From contig NZ_CP147518.1 in assembly GCF_037201965.1 (NCBI RefSeq), positions 6,565,001 through 6,629,000 on the forward strand: 64,000 bases of DNA, given 5' to 3'. Positions within the stretch are counted from its first letter, which is position 1, and every line of letters starts with the position of its first letter. Source of the stretch: Spirosoma sp. SC4-14. GTDB taxonomy: Bacteria; Bacteroidota; Bacteroidia; Cytophagales; Spirosomataceae. Position numbers and translations under genes: made by a program. Shown piece after piece: positions 63,370-64,000 of the stretch. The notes under the pieces are model-generated. The model worked only from the letters and a program-made list of their open reading frames with translations, was not told where the DNA came from and searched no databases.

Positions 63370-63600
63370 GTTTAGTTTTGAATGAGTAGTCAACTCCTTG
63401 CTTTTCTCGACCGGCAGCGGCCGACCGCCTTTCGTGGGCCTGCAATCCCTTATTTCTATTCGAGTCTTATGGCAATGGAAACAGAGAGGGACCTGACCGC
63501 GACGGCGGACCGTTCGGAGCATAGGTCTTTGACTCCTCGGCGACCCGGTAGGGTAACCCTCTCTGGTTGACTACTGGCAAAAGCTCAAATCTTGGTTTCT
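63370..63600 (-). ncRNA. putative IS110 bridge (guide) RNA region
   Basis: The non-coding segment upstream of the IS110 transposase, read on the minus strand, is rich in GC hairpin elements (for example gggttaccctaccgggtc, ggcggtcggccgctgccggt). In IS110 elements this left end encodes the bridge RNA whose loops pair with target and donor DNA. The assignment rests on position and composition only; the loops were not resolved, and decay of the transposase suggests the RNA is no longer used. Confidence 0.4.
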
Positions 63601-63635
63601 TACCAGCCCACAAACCTAAAGGGCGACCCGGTTTC

Positions 63636-64000
63636 CATCGCTTAAAAACGGGGTGTCAATGGCGTGAGTTACCTACAAAACAGTTTTTCACAGATAAAGT
63701 CTTGAGTTGGAATGCGGTCTTTTACTATCATAATAAGTGGAGTAAGGCCAATTGCTGGAAGGCCATTTGGCTTAATTTGTTGAGCAAAAACCTGAAGCAT
63801 TTAGACCTGTCGAGTGTCGAGTTTGACGGTAGTCATACACCTGCCAAAAACGGGGGGATGCCGTAGGCTACCAAGGGCGAAAAGCCTGTAATACCACAAA
63901 TGCGCTGTTTATGTCCGATAATCAAGGGCTTATGCTGGCCATGTCTACTCCTCAAGCAGGGCAACACCAGGATCTATTCCAAATTCAAGTACTATTTGAT
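63636..64000 (+). pseudogene. remainder of the IS5-like transposase
   Basis: The reading HRLKTGCQWRELPTKQFF ... LSWNAVFYYHNKWSKANCW ... SSVEFDGSHTPAKNGG is the catalytic region of an IS5-like transposase (first catalytic Asp in FDGSHT). It continues the fragment at 62180-62290. At 63852-63857 there are six G; a seventh would restore DAVGYQGRKACNTTNALFMS, which is otherwise read in the -1 frame to the end of the window. This is either a second mutation or a programmed -1 shift as known in some IS5 subgroups. Confidence 0.75.

Larger units (their letters stand above)
62287..63635 (-). mobile_element. decayed IS110-family element inserted in an IS5-like transposase gene
   Basis: The catcgct core is present at both junctions (62287-62293 and 63636-63642), so the element is about 1.35 kb; exact ends can shift by a few bases. 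It contains a degenerate DEDD transposase on the minus strand and, upstream of it, a non-coding GC-rich end (63370-63600) where IS110 elements encode their guide RNA. IS110 elements insert without long target duplications, in line with the short shared core. Confidence 0.7.

Noticed and set aside
1..64000. CRISPR array, tRNA, rRNA or prophage genes
   Set aside because: No regularly spaced direct repeats, cloverleaf-like sequences, rRNA stretches or phage structural genes were recognised on reading.

Overview
The window looks like chromosomal DNA of a Bacteroidota bacterium of the Cytophagales, most likely Spirosoma or a close relative (inference from gene content and style, not a database match). 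The signs are a type IX secretion C-terminal domain on a large secreted hydrolase, promoters of the Bacteroidota type (TTTG / TAnnTTTG), weak Shine-Dalgarno signals, many secreted carbohydrate-active enzymes, and DUF11-rich surface proteins. Coding density is high. About 45 genes can be supported, most of them whole.

Layout. 1-9.4 kb: the 3' end of aspS, then two giant secreted proteins (a SASA-type esterase and a BNR/Ig protein) that share a C-terminal DUF11 module. 9.5-11 kb: guaA on the minus strand with a clear promoter. 11.3-15.6 kb: an AT-richer cassette with a secreted alpha/beta hydrolase (T9SS tail; its signal peptide is cut off by a frameshift) and two tandem paralogous lipoproteins. 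15.6-22 kb: a NamZ-like muramidase, a LolC/E-like permease, and a fused B12-dependent acyl-CoA mutase (IcmF type). The mutase gene carries four in-frame palindromic repeat insertions, which is the most unusual structure in the window. 22-37 kb: a second SASA esterase, a YegP-like protein, a bile-acid-symporter-like protein, a GH1 glucosidase, a CoA-transferase, a Tat-exported Gfo/Idh/MocA oxidoreductase, an FG-GAP protein, a GH113-like protein and secreted unknowns. 36-46.7 kb: an AraC regulator, MsrA, an MFS transporter, a HAD phosphatase/phosphoglucomutase, a MOSC protein, GpsA and a DUF2339/DUF3999 pair. 46.7-52.5 kb: a GH29 fucosidase, a Tet(X)-like flavin monooxygenase, an alpha/beta hydrolase and two AraC regulators. 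52.6-56.6 kb: an adaptor/TolC efflux pair and a class IV aminotransferase. 56.9-62 kb: MazG, a metallophosphoesterase, a polysaccharide deacetylase-like protein, a voltage-gated-type K+ channel and guaB. 62.1-64 kb: a decayed IS110-family element inserted into an IS5-like transposase gene, which it splits in two.

How the genes fit together. Housekeeping genes (aspS, guaA, guaB, gpsA, mazG, msrA) are scattered among accessory genes for polysaccharide breakdown, sugar modification and surface display. Short convergent or co-directional gaps usually hold long hairpins. Several of these share an ACCGTGGCACGG-like core and may be one dispersed repeat family. No CRISPR array, rRNA, tRNA or prophage was seen.
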